From Allobranchiibius sp. CTAmp26 (GTDB taxonomy: Bacteria > Actinomycetota > Actinomycetes > Actinomycetales > Dermatophilaceae), in the NCBI RefSeq assembly GCF_017565405.1, contig NZ_JAGEKR010000023.1:1-47833 (forward strand): 47,833 nucleotides of DNA, read 5' to 3'. Of the stretch, positions 26,083-35,400 are shown one piece after another. Both the position numbers and the translations under genes were made by a program. Numbering within the stretch: the first letter of the stretch is position 1; each line of letters opens with the position of its first letter. A model generated the notes under the pieces. It made no database searches, was not told the DNA's origin, and worked only from the letters and a program-made list of their open reading frames with translations.

Positions 26083-26515
26083 GGGCTCTTCCCCTGGGCA
26101 GGACGAATGTGTGACGTGAGCCCGGGGTCACCGCCCCTGGCGGAAGTGCCGGTTGGCGATACAGCGCCTGGAGGTCGTCCGTTCCAGCCGGCACGAACAG
26201 ACGAATCACCCTCTTCTACTCCCGCTCCTCACGGCCCGTCAATGGCGGTCTCCGGAATCCTTGGCGCGCGTCGTGGGCCGTCCGATCGGCGAGGATCGCG
26301 CTGCAGCGGACGTGTCCGCTCCACGCGACCTGGTTGGTCCGCGGATTGCTCCTCGCCCCTTCGGTCGGATCTGCGGTCGATCGCCGGTTACCCGATCGGG
26401 AGGAGGCGCGAGATGCTGGGGTGCGAGCCCCAGCGCTCCCGTCGCGACATCCTGGTCGACCCCGGTGTCCGCGTGAATGAGCACCACCACCGACGAACGT
26501 CATGAGGAGCAAGAG
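26083..26515. other. 433-bp divergent intergenic region
   Basis: This gap lies between the starts of the secreted-protein gene and the SDR gene, so it must carry both promoters. A small hairpin is seen at 26415-26434 (GCTGGGG, loop TGCGAG, CCCCAGC). GATCG/CGATC-rich stretches near 26281-26297 and 26378-26398 give several short palindromes. No convincing gene, RNA or repeat was found. Confidence 0.5.
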
Positions 26516-27247
26516 ATGCCCACATCACAGGACACCCAGCAGGTCGCGGTCATCACCGGAGCGTCCTCGGGCATCGGGGCCTCGACGGCCCGAGCGCTGG
26601 CCGCTGCCGGGTACAGGGTGGCGCTGATCGCGCGCCGGGCCGACCGGATACAGGCGCTGGTCGAGGAACTGGACAACGGCAGCATCGCCATCACCGCGGA
26701 CGTCACCGACCGGGAGGCCCTGGTCGCCGCCGCCGAGCGGGTCAGGTCGGAGCTGGGACGCGTCGACGTCCTGCTCAACAACGCCGGCGTCATGCTCCTC
26801 GGGCCGTTCGACGCCGAGCGCAAGGACGACTACAAGCAGATGCTCGACGTCAACCTGCTCGGGGCGATCACCACCACCGAGGTGTTCCTGCCGCTGCTGC
26901 GCGACGGCGGCGGCGACCTGGTCAACCTGTCGTCGGTCGCCGGGCGCACGGCCCGACCGGGCAACAGCGTGTACGCCGCGACCAAGTGGGGGATGAACGG
27001 CTGGTCCGAGGCCCTGCGCCAGGAGCTGCAGCCCGACGTCCGGGTCATCGTCGTCGAGCCCGGCGCCGTCGCCACCGAACTGACCGACCACATCACGCAC
27101 GCGGAGACCAAGCGCGGTGCGGAGAAGATGTACGAGCAGATGGCCATCACGCCCGAGGACATCGCCGAGATCATCGCCTTCGCCGTCACGCGGCCGAAGT
27201 CGGTCAGCTTGAACGAGATCCTCGTGCGTCCGACCGTGCAGCCCTAG
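26516..27247 (+). CDS. Short-chain dehydrogenase/reductase (classical SDR)
   Basis: 243 residues; I chose the ATG at 26516 because GAGGAGC stands six bases ahead, rather than an in-frame ATG 39 bases upstream. Marks are VITGASSGIGAST (nucleotide loop), LLNNAGVM, the catalytic Ser in VNLSSVAGRTA, and YAATKWG as YxxxK. The C-terminal region lacks a long tail. It should be a soluble NADP(H)-dependent oxidoreductase; Arg in IARRADR after strand 2 favours NADPH. The substrate is unknown. The dehydrogenase gene follows 65 bases later, after a hairpin. Confidence 0.93.
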   Translation: MPTSQDTQQVAVITGASSGIGASTARALAAAGYRVALIARRADRIQALVEELDNGSIAITADVTDREALVAAAERVRSELGRVDVLLNNAGVMLLGPFDAERKDDYKQMLDVNLLGAITTTEVFLPLLRDGGGDLVNLSSVAGRTARPGNSVYAATKWGMNGWSEALRQELQPDVRVIVVEPGAVATELTDHITHAETKRGAEKMYEQMAITPEDIAEIIAFAVTRPKSVSLNEILVRPTVQP

Positions 27248-27258
27248 TATCCGAAGGT

Positions 27259-27282
27259 GCCGTCGGGGTGAACCCGACCGGC
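27259..27282 (+). terminator. Hairpin after the SDR gene
   Basis: GTCGGG (27262-27267) pairs with CCCGAC (27273-27278) over the loop GTGAA, and GCC/GGC add three pairs after a one-base bulge. It lies 11 bases after the SDR stop and may end or attenuate the transcript before the dehydrogenase gene. Confidence 0.45.
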
Positions 27283-27312
27283 GATCTGATCCCGCCCTAC
27301 GGAAGGTGCTCC

Positions 27313-28773
27313 ATGCCGTTCTTCGATTCCAGTGAATGGGCCGGGAAGATCCACAGCGGCGGGTGGCGCTCAGGCGCCGGTGGCACCGCCGAGGTGCACG
27401 AGCCCGCGACCGGAGAGGTGATCGGCAGCGTCGGGGTGGCCACCGCGCAGGACGTCGACGACGCCGTCCAGGCGGCCACGAAGGCGCAGAAGGAGTGGGC
27501 GGCACTGCCCTACGACCAGCGCGCCGCGGCGTTGCGACGAGCGGCAACCCTCATCGAGGAACACGCCGGCGAGCTCTCGAACTGGCTTGTGCGAGAAGCG
27601 GGTTCCGGCAAGGGAAAGGCGGGCTTCGAAGCGTCGCTCGTCGCTGCGGAGTACTGGACAGGGGCGGCGACGGTCGAGGCGCCGTACGGGCAGTTGCTGC
27701 GCACCCGGGCACCGCGCCTGTCGATGGCCCGAAGAGTGCCCGCCGGAGTGGTCGGCGTGATCTCGCCGTTCAACTTCCCGCAGATCCTGTCCAGCCGATC
27801 GGTGGCCCCCGCGCTGGCCACCGGCAATGCGGTCATCCTCAAACCCGACCCGCGCACTGCCGTGTCCGGCGGTCTCTTCCTGGCTGCGATCCTCGCCGAG
27901 GCAGGACTGCCCGAGGGGCTCGTGCACGTGCTGCCGGGAGCAGCGGACGTCGGCAGTGCCCTCGTGGAACACCCGGGCGTGCGCATCATCTCGTTCACCG
28001 GATCGACCGCAGCGGGGCGCAAGGTCGGCGAGGCGGCGGGCCGGCTGCTGAAGCGCGCCCACCTGGAGCTCGGCGGCAACAACGCGCTCATCGTGATGGA
28101 CGACGTCGATGTGCCCGCCGCCGTCGCGGCCGGAGCGTGGGGATCCTTCCTGCACCAGGGCCAGATCTGCATGACCACCGGTCGTCACATCGTGCACGAG
28201 GCGATCTACGACGAGTACGTCGAGCGGCTCGCCCAGAGCGCCGCGGGGATCCAGGTCGCCGACCCGGCCGCCACGGACGCCCCGCTCGGCCCGATCATCG
28301 ATGCGCGCCAGCGCGACCACGTGCACGACCTGGTCACTCGGTCGACGGACTCCGGTGCGCGACTGGTGGAGGGTGGCACGTACGAGGATCTCTTCTACCG
28401 CCCGACGGTGATCGCCGACTGCGACGTGACCCACCCGGCGTTCAACGAAGAGGTGTTCGGCCCCGTCGCACCGGTGGCCAAGTTCTCCAGCGTCGACGAG
28501 GCCGTCGAGTTGGCGAGTCGCACCGAGTACGGGCTGTCGCTCGGCATCCTCACCCAGGACGTGATGCGCGGTCTCGCCGTCGCCGACCGGGTGCCGACGG
28601 GCATCGTGCACATCAACGACCAGACGGTCGACGACGAGGCGGTGGCGCCGTTCGGCGGCACGGCGGCTTCGGGGACGGGCGCCCGGTTCGGCGGCGTCGA
28701 GGCCAATATCGAGGCGTTCACCGAGACGCAGTGGGTGACCATGCAGAGCCGCATCCCGGCGTACCCGTTCTGA
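27313..28773 (+). CDS. NAD(P)-dependent benzaldehyde dehydrogenase-type ALDH
   Basis: 486 residues; ATG at 27313 with GGAAGGTG upstream. The start FFDSSEWAGKIHSGGWRSG followed by VHEPATGEVIGSVG resembles benzaldehyde dehydrogenases (XylC/AreC type). Aldehyde dehydrogenase marks are ISPFNFPQIL, FTGSTAAGRKVGEAAG (cofactor loop), the general base Glu in LELGGNNALIV, and the nucleophile Cys in HQGQICMTTGR; the later EEVFGPVAPV closes the domain. It should oxidise an aromatic or bulky aldehyde to the acid in the cytoplasm. The SDR in front could supply an aldehyde by alcohol oxidation, and the LigB dioxygenase gene follows, but no complete aromatic pathway is present. Confidence 0.9.
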   Translation: MPFFDSSEWAGKIHSGGWRSGAGGTAEVHEPATGEVIGSVGVATAQDVDDAVQAATKAQKEWAALPYDQRAAALRRAATLIEEHAGELSNWLVREAGSGKGKAGFEASLVAAEYWTGAATVEAPYGQLLRTRAPRLSMARRVPAGVVGVISPFNFPQILSSRSVAPALATGNAVILKPDPRTAVSGGLFLAAILAEAGLPEGLVHVLPGAADVGSALVEHPGVRIISFTGSTAAGRKVGEAAGRLLKRAHLELGGNNALIVMDDVDVPAAVAAGAWGSFLHQGQICMTTGRHIVHEAIYDEYVERLAQSAAGIQVADPAATDAPLGPIIDARQRDHVHDLVTRSTDSGARLVEGGTYEDLFYRPTVIADCDVTHPAFNEEVFGPVAPVAKFSSVDEAVELASRTEYGLSLGILTQDVMRGLAVADRVPTGIVHINDQTVDDEAVAPFGGTAASGTGARFGGVEANIEAFTETQWVTMQSRIPAYPF

Positions 28774-28868
28774 CCGGGTCCACCAGCTCGTCATCTCGCC
28801 CGGTTGCCGCCTGATCGGGCGAGAAGGCGGTAGCGTCTGCCCACCACACGTGCGGCGACGGGAACACG

Positions 28869-29747
28869 ATGACGGCGACCAGCGACACCCGGCCGATGAT
28901 GCCCGCCGCGTTCATCGGCCACGGCAACCCGATGAACGCGCTCGAGCTCAACCGGTACACGCAGGCGTGGCGCGCGTTCGGTGCCGCCGTGCCCCGGCCG
29001 AGGGCGATCCTGGTCGTCTCCGCGCACTGGTACATCAACGCCACCGCCGTCACCGCGATGCTGCGCCCGCGCACCATCCACGACTTCTACGGCTTCCCGC
29101 AGGAGCTCTTCGACGTGGAGTACCCAGCGCCAGGGCTGCCGGAGCTCTCCGACCAGGTCGCGGAGGTCGCGAAGCCGATGTGGGTCGGCTGCGACGTCGA
29201 CAGCTGGGGCATCGACCATGGCACCTGGTCGGTGCTGGTGCATGCGTTCCCCGACGCCAGCATCCCGGTCGTGCAGCTGTCGATCAACGCCGACAAGGGG
29301 ATCGACTATCACCTGGAGCTCGGCCAGAAGCTCGCGGCGCTCCGGCGCGAGGGCGTCCTCGTGGTCGGGAGCGGCAACATCGTGCACAACCTGGGCGCGG
29401 TCGACTTCTCCCGTCCGGACAGCGCGTACGACTGGGCCACCCGATTTGACGTACACGCCCGCGAGATCCTGCTGGACCGGCCGATCGACGTGACTGGCCT
29501 CGACGCCGACCGGGACTACCGACTGGCCGTCCCGACGCCGGACCACTTCCTGCCGCTGCTGTACTTCGCCGGCCTGGCGGCCGACAGCGGCGAGCGGGTC
29601 AGCTCGCTGGTCAAGGGACACGCCGCCGGATCCATCAGCATGGCCAGCTACACGATCGGGGTCGACTGTCCGCCCGACGGCGCCGGCGACGATCAGCCGG
29701 CCGCTGCGCTCCCCACCAGCATCCCCACGAACGAGACCAACCTGTAG
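28869..29747 (+). CDS. ygiD: LigB-type extradiol dioxygenase, 4,5-DOPA dioxygenase (YgiD) family
   Basis: 292 residues; ATG at 28869. The family features are AAFIGHGNPMNALELNRYTQAW (metal His), PRAILVVSAHWYINA (second His), a HTIHDFYGFPQELF-like segment, SWGIDHGTWSVLVHAFP, VVGSGNIVHNLG and VPTPDHFLPLLYFAG near the C-terminus with the conserved DH. These metal-dependent enzymes open catechol rings; the bacterial YgiD group can act on L-DOPA in vitro, and the natural role is unclear. The C-terminal 30 residues are an unconserved tail. It ends 32 bases from the convergent TspO gene. Confidence 0.88.
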   Translation: MTATSDTRPMMPAAFIGHGNPMNALELNRYTQAWRAFGAAVPRPRAILVVSAHWYINATAVTAMLRPRTIHDFYGFPQELFDVEYPAPGLPELSDQVAEVAKPMWVGCDVDSWGIDHGTWSVLVHAFPDASIPVVQLSINADKGIDYHLELGQKLAALRREGVLVVGSGNIVHNLGAVDFSRPDSAYDWATRFDVHAREILLDRPIDVTGLDADRDYRLAVPTPDHFLPLLYFAGLAADSGERVSSLVKGHAAGSISMASYTIGVDCPPDGAGDDQPAAALPTSIPTNETNL

Positions 29748-29779
29748 GCCCCGGCCGGTCGTGATGGCGATCCGACGGG

Positions 29780-30232
29780 TCAGTCGCCCGGGTCGCCGAC
29801 CGCCGCATTGAGGGCGGTCGCGAAGGAGATCCACCCGGCGTACGGCAGCAGGATCGCGGCGGACCCGGGATCGGACCGGCGCAGCGACCACAGCTCCGCG
29901 ACGACCAGCGCGTCGAGGGTGGCGATCACGGCCAGGGACGCGCGCTTGTCGCGGATACCGAAGAAGACCCCCGGCCAGGCGGCGTTCATCCCCAGCTGCG
30001 CGAGGTGCAACCGCCGGGAGGTGGTGGAGACCCGCGGGTACATCCGCCAGCCGGCCAATCCGATCGTCGCGTAGAGCGCCGACCAGGCCGGGCCGAACGC
30101 GCTCGCCGGTGGCGCCCAGGCAGGTTTGCGCAGCCGCGCGTACGTCGTGGGCGCGTCCCGCGACCCCAGCCCGCCGACGGCGGCGGCGGCGATCGGCGGT
30201 GCGACGGCGAAGAGGGTGCGCCTCAGATCCAT
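29780..30232 (-). CDS. tspO: TspO/MBR family membrane protein
   Basis: 150 residues with about five hydrophobic helices. Family marks are the early PTTYARLRKPAWAPPASAFGPAWSALYATIGLAGW, the near-invariant tryptophan/proline loop after helix 1, and the helix-3 segment QLGMNAAWPGVFFG. The C-terminus LPYAGWISFATALNAAV matches helix 5. TspO proteins bind tetrapyrroles or cholesterol and are linked to oxidative or light stress responses. It is divergent from the DUF2071 gene with 68 bases between the starts. Confidence 0.9.
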   Translation of the reverse strand: MDLRRTLFAVAPPIAAAAVGGLGSRDAPTTYARLRKPAWAPPASAFGPAWSALYATIGLAGWRMYPRVSTTSRRLHLAQLGMNAAWPGVFFGIRDKRASLAVIATLDALVVAELWSLRRSDPGSAAILLPYAGWISFATALNAAVGDPGD

Positions 30233-30300
30233 CCCTGCAGTATCGCCGTGCTCCGCGGGTCGCGCGCGTGCCGTACTGGGGGCTGGAGCACAGTGGCGGT

Positions 30301-31053
30301 ATGTCCGTGCAGTCGGTGAGCGCCACCGCCCCGGTCCTGACCGGCGCGCAGATGATGAGTCAGGACTGGCTCGACCTGACGTTCCTGCACTGGCGGGTCG
30401 CGCCCGAGGCGGTCGCCCCGCTCCTGCCGCCGGGGACCCGGCCGGATGTGCACGACGGGACCAGCTGGGTGGGGCTCATCCCGTTCCGGATGGTCGACGC
30501 CGGCATCGGGGCAGGACGCGCGGTGCCGTGGCTCGGGACGTTCGCCGAGACCAATGTGAGGCTGTACTCGGTCGACGAGCAGGGGCGTCGCGGGATCGTC
30601 TTCCGCACCCTGGAGGCGTCCCGGCTCGCCGTCGTCCTGGGCGCCCGGGCGATCTTCGCGTTGCCCTACACCTGGGCGCGGATGCGGGTGGTGGAGACCG
30701 GTGGCGTCCTCACCTACACGTCACGTCGACGCTGGCCGGCGCCCCGCGATGCCGTGACGACGATCGTCGTACGCCCGGGCGAGGTCGTTCCCGAGGGCGA
30801 TCCGGTTGCCGAATTCCTCACAGCTCGTTGGGGATTGCACACCCGCGCGTACGGCCGCACACTTTACGTCCCGAACGAGCACCAGGTCTGGCCACTGCGC
30901 AGCGCGGAACTGTTGCACCTCGACGAGACGCTCGTGGGTCTGTGCGGTCTGCCCGGTGTGACCACCCGTCGGCCGGACTCCGTGCTGTTCTCGCGGGGCG
31001 TGCGCACCCGCTTCGCGGTGCCGTACGACGCCCGCCGACCACTGGTGGGCTGA
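30301..31053 (+). CDS. DUF2071 (YqjF-like) protein
   Basis: 250 residues from the ATG at 30301. The pattern MMSQDWLDLTFLHWRVAPEAVAPLLPPG, then GTSWVGLIPFRMVDAG, FAETNVRLYSVDEQGRRGIVF and the basic RARAIFALPYTWARM-like part are typical of DUF2071. The fold resembles acetoacetate decarboxylase-like beta cones, but the catalytic Lys of that enzyme is not evident. Function is unknown. It is soluble, without signal peptide. The stop lies five bases from the convergent cupin gene. Confidence 0.88.
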   Translation: MSVQSVSATAPVLTGAQMMSQDWLDLTFLHWRVAPEAVAPLLPPGTRPDVHDGTSWVGLIPFRMVDAGIGAGRAVPWLGTFAETNVRLYSVDEQGRRGIVFRTLEASRLAVVLGARAIFALPYTWARMRVVETGGVLTYTSRRRWPAPRDAVTTIVVRPGEVVPEGDPVAEFLTARWGLHTRAYGRTLYVPNEHQVWPLRSAELLHLDETLVGLCGLPGVTTRRPDSVLFSRGVRTRFAVPYDARRPLVG

Positions 31054-31058
31054 GGCGC

Positions 31059-31520
31059 TCAGCGCGGCGGGCCGAGGACGACGTTGCCGTAGCGCTCGGC
31101 GGCATCGGGGTCGGGACGGACCTCGAAACCTTCAGGGCGCGGCTGCGACTTGTCCCTTCCCGTCGCGCGGAACATCCCCTCGATGCCTGCCGGCGTGTTG
31201 ATCATCAGCAGGTCGGCTCGCTCGGAGGTGATGCGGTACCCTTGCGGGACGTTGCGCGGCAGGAAGACCACTCCTCCTTCCTGCAGCTCGTACTGGTGGT
31301 CGTCGTACCAGACGAGCGCGGTGCCCTTGATCAGCATGAAGATCTCGTCCTCGTGCAGATGCTTGTGGTACGGCGGGGCCTCACCGCGGGCCACCGCGAA
31401 CCGGCCCATCATGAACTGCCCGTCGGTGGCTGCACCGTCCAGCAGGATCGCGAGCGTCCCGTTGTCCAACCACTCCAACTGTTGCTGGTCGGCGGGTTGC
31501 GCGAGATACAGCTGACTCAT
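31059..31520 (-). CDS. Small cupin-domain protein
   Basis: 153 residues; ATG at 31520 with GAGAGGAT upstream. One cupin barrel is seen: PPYHKHLHEDEIFMLIKGTALVWYDD holds the HxHxxxxE metal motif, and GGVVFLPRNVPQGYRI the second motif, although the expected late His is replaced by Gln or Arg, so the metal site may be incomplete. Such proteins include quercetin dioxygenase-like and sugar-binding members. The last 25 residues are hydrophilic. It is divergent from the GH114-like lipoprotein gene. Confidence 0.85.
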   Translation of the reverse strand: MSQLYLAQPADQQQLEWLDNGTLAILLDGAATDGQFMMGRFAVARGEAPPYHKHLHEDEIFMLIKGTALVWYDDHQYELQEGGVVFLPRNVPQGYRITSERADLLMINTPAGIEGMFRATGRDKSQPRPEGFEVRPDPDAAERYGNVVLGPPR

Positions 31521-31613
31521 CGCGGATCCTCTCGGCGGCGGAAGCTCAACCCTAGAGCGGAAGCCCCCACCGACGCAGCCCTTCCAGCGGCATCGGTCGA
31601 CCATGATGGTCGG

Positions 31614-32477
31614 GTGACTGGTGGGCGGATCGGGATGCTGATGAGCGTCGTCTCGCTGATCCTGAGCGGATGCGGCATGGCCCCGACCGCCGCTGACCAT
31701 TCGCACGCGAGCACGAAGGCGACCGCCGCGGGCAGCGCTGCCGTTCGGACGGCGACGTCGGCGAAGGCCTTCCCGGCGACCGGTGTCTTCGACTATCAAA
31801 TCGGGGGTACCTACCCGCCCGCCGCCGGAGTGCGGATCGTGGACCGGGACCGCACCTCCGCGCCGGCGAGGGGTCGGTACAACATCTGCTACGTCAACGC
31901 CTACCAGGCTCAGCCAGGTGACCTCTCGTGGTGGAAGCGCGACCATCCGAGCCTGCTGCTGCGCGATGCGCACGGCGCCCTGATCATCGACCGGGACTGG
32001 AACGAGGCGCTGCTCGACATCTCCACCCCTGCCAAGCGCGATGCGGTCGCGACGGTCGTCGGCGGGTGGTTCGCCGGATGCGCGCGCAGCGGGTACGACG
32101 CGATCGAGCCGGACAACCTCGATTCCTACACGCGCTCCCAGGGCCGGCTCACCGCGGCCGACGCAGTCGCGTTCGCGGCACTTCTGGCCAGGGCTGCCCA
32201 CCGGCACACGCTGCTCATCGGGCAGAAGAACGCCTCGGAGCTGGCGGCACAGCTGCACCGATCGGGCTACGACTTCGCGGTGGCCGAGGAATGTCAGGAG
32301 TACGACGAGTGCGGCGCCTACACGAGCGCCTACGGGACCAAGGTGATCGAGATCGAATACACCGCAACCCGATTCACCCAGGCTTGCCAGGTTCGCCGCG
32401 GCCGGGTGTCACTGCTCCTGCGGGACCGGGACGTCGTCCCGAAAGGGCAGCCCGGCTACCTCAGCCGCACCTGCTGA
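31614..32477 (+). CDS. Lipoprotein of the GH114 (endo-alpha-1,4-polygalactosaminidase) type
   Basis: 287 residues from the GTG at 31614; an ATG at 31635 would lose Arg5. The signal segment ends with the lipobox LILSGC, placing the lipidated Cys at 20, so it is membrane anchored outside the cell. The catalytic fold follows: FDYQIGGTYPP, RYNICYVNAYQAQPGDLSWW, LDISTPAKRDAVATVVGGWFAGC, GYDAIEPDNLDSY, LLIGQKNASELA and FAVAEECQEYDEC. This is the TIM-barrel pattern of GH114 proteins, where an acidic residue in EPDN and one in AEECQEYDEC are expected catalysts. The substrate is likely a galactosamine-rich polymer. The stop is two bases from the convergent STAND gene. Confidence 0.88.
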   Translation: MTGGRIGMLMSVVSLILSGCGMAPTAADHSHASTKATAAGSAAVRTATSAKAFPATGVFDYQIGGTYPPAAGVRIVDRDRTSAPARGRYNICYVNAYQAQPGDLSWWKRDHPSLLLRDAHGALIIDRDWNEALLDISTPAKRDAVATVVGGWFAGCARSGYDAIEPDNLDSYTRSQGRLTAADAVAFAALLARAAHRHTLLIGQKNASELAAQLHRSGYDFAVAEECQEYDECGAYTSAYGTKVIEIEYTATRFTQACQVRRGRVSLLLRDRDVVPKGQPGYLSRTC

Positions 32478-32479
32478 GC

Positions 32480-35400
32480 TCAGGACGGGCAGGGATTCCG
32501 ATAGGGGCTGGTGGGCAGATCCATGCTCCACTCGGTCGCGGTGACTCCGATGCCCCGTTGGGAGCAGATGCGATCGGTAGCGTCCGTGGGCGATGCCGGC
32601 CAGACCCTGCCGCCCTCCTTGCCGCCGGCGAAGAGTTCGCGGCCGTCGGCTGACCAGACGACCGCGAAGATGCGCTGGCCGGGGTTGAGGATCGCGAAAC
32701 GTTCGTACCGCGCGCCCACCCGATGCCAGATCCAGACGGTGCTGTCGGAGGATCCGGCGGCGAGTGCGCCCGTCGTACTGAAGGCCAACCCCAGGGTCGC
32801 GTTGGTGGGTCCGGTCAGGGTCTGCTCCAGCCGCGGCGCGGAGGGCCGATCGACCGCGTACACCCGCACCACCCCGGTGCCGCTGCCGACCGCGAGGCGG
32901 CGCCCGTCCGTCGTGAATGCCGTGGAGTACATGTATCCGGTGCCGGGGATCGTGGTCAGCAGGTGCCCGTCGAAGCTCCAGATCAGGGTCGTTCCGTCGG
33001 CCGTCGTGCCGACGACCAGGTCGCCCCGAGGCGACACCGCGACACCCAGGACGTAGTTGCGCGCGCCCCGGTACGCAGGACCCGCGCTCCACCGGCCGTC
33101 GACGTCATCCACCCGGTGGACCAGGTGGTCATCGTCCGCCACGAACACGTGGTGCCCGTCCGTGGAGATCACGATGGACTCGATCGTCGCCGAGGCGACC
33201 GGGCCGTCGAAGATCTTCCGTGCGTGTCGCGGGTCAGACACGTCCCATCCGATGACATGCCCGGTGTAGGTGCCGATCCACGCTGTCGTGACATCCGCAC
33301 TCAACGCACCGTTGCCGCTGGGCTCCCCGTCGGCGGTCGGCGGGATCAACGTGGCGAGCGCACGCCCGACCCGACCAGGTGCCGCCATCGACCACAGGAC
33401 ACCCCCTGTCGTGGCGGGGGTGTAGAGCACCCGGCCGTTCGCGCTGGTCGACAGGTTGGCCACCACCGAGGATGGCGTGAGACTGAATTCCGGCCCTGCG
33501 AGCGTCCATTCGCCCATGCCTCCGGCGATCGTCGCGAAGACGACGTGGTCGTCGTCGAGGGGCGCGACGGTGGTGACGGGGGAGGAGATGTCGGCCGTCT
33601 GCCTCCCGCCACCGGGGAGGTAGCGCGTGACCGATCCGTCGCTGCTGGCGCCGAAGACGTCGCCGTGCAGGGCGAGCACCTGGTTCACGGGCCCCTGCAG
33701 CATGCCGACCGAGGACGCCGAACCCGGTGATCCGTCGGCCTTGATCGCGACGCGGTCGACCGAACCGTCGTCAGAGCCGACGATGAGCTCGGCCGAGCTC
33801 TGCGCCGACAGACTGTAGATCTTCTGTTGGCCCACTTGCACCCGCCCGAGGAGGCGTGACGTCGAGCCCACGTCCCAGACGCTCACGCTGCCTGATTCGG
33901 AACCCACGGCGATCCAGGGTCGGCCGGGGATGGACGCGAGGCTGTCGATGGTGCCCGGTGCGGGCACCGAGGGCAGCGGGGTCGCCGAGGCGGTGTCCAG
34001 GCTCCAGCGACGCACGCCGGCCGACTGACTGCTCGCCATCAGCTGTCTCCCGTCGGGACTGAAGAGGAGCGCGTACGTCGTCCCGGGCGCGCTGAGCGGT
34101 GTGCCCAGCAGGCGTGTCGACCGGGGATCGCTCACGTCGTAGAGCAGGACGCGGCCTGCGCCCCCACCCACGGCGAGCCGGGTCCCCGACGGGTCGAACG
34201 CGAGGACGAACGTCGTCGGCCCTCCGGTGGTCGCGGGCATGGTGATGGTCCGGAGCAGCGTGGCGGCCGCGCCTCGCTGCTGGTAGACCCATAGCTGGTC
34301 CCCGTCGCCGGCGATCGCGATCAGGCCTCGGCGCGGGGAGGTCGCCAGCACCCGATAGCCGGGGTGCACGGCGAGGCGCGTGAGGATCGGGTCCGTCGCG
34401 GCGTCCATCACCGCTGAGCGACTGTCGGTGTCGTTCGCGACCCGGCTCGCGGCGGCCGCGACCTGGTCGCCGAACGGTTGGTCGCGTGCGCGCAGCAGCC
34501 GGGACTGCAGTGCCAGACCCGCCGAGACGGCGCTGTCCCGCTGGGTGGTCGCGTCGCTGCGGGACCTGATCGCCAACCCACCCGCGGCAGCGGCGATCAG
34601 GGCCAGGACGCTCACCGTCGCCAGCATCAGTCGGGTCCGCCGCAGGACGCGGTCGCGTTGTGCACGGTCCTGCTCCGCGCGCGCGGAGGACGCGTCGACG
34701 AACGCGGAGACGATGCTGCCGCTCTCCTTGGCATGCCTCCTGCTCCAGTCGGTCGCGGCGGCGAGCGCACTCCCGCGTAGGAGCAGGTCGGGATCTTGTC
34801 CGGACCGATCCCAGGACCGGGCCGCAGTGCTGACGTCGCGCGCGACGACCAGGTCGGCCCGATCGGCCGCGATCCAGTCCTGTAGCTGGGGCCAGGCATC
34901 GATGACGGACTCATGGCTGAACCGGACCGTCCGACCGTTGCTGACCAGCAATCGGCGGTCTAGCAGATGGGCGAGGACACGACGGGTGCCGGGGTCGTCA
35001 CCCTCGAGGTCCTCGATCGGCGCCGCACGGGACGTGGCGTGACCGGCGTCGTCGACCACGATGAGGGACAGCAACAGACGGCGACACGTGCCGACGTCCT
35101 GTGGTGCCAGCTCGGTGAGCGCCGCGTCCGCGGTATGCCGGATCGCGCCGATCACCCCGCCGCTCGCCCGGTAGTCGGCCAGCGTCAGAACGCGGCGATC
35201 GCTGTGCCGCCACATGGTGGCGAGGGTGTGCGAGATGGGCGGCAGCATGCCGGCGGCGCCGGTGCTCCCGCTGCCGCTCACCGCCTCGTCCACGATCAGT
35301 TCCGCCAGCGCCATGTCGACCTGCAGTCCCACCTGCTCCGCCGGACCGATGATGATCGAGATCATCTCCGCGCGACTCATCGGACCCACGAGGACCAGTT

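Noticed and set aside
26083-26515. Riboswitch or small RNA in the 433-bp gap.
   Set aside because: Only a 7-bp hairpin and scattered GATCG palindromes were visible, with no known riboswitch core.
30126-31613. A long upstream extension in frame with the GH114-like gene, running through the DUF2071 and cupin genes.
   Set aside because: The extension has Arg-rich translation typical of a wrong frame and overlaps two well-supported genes. The lipobox fixes the true start near 31614.
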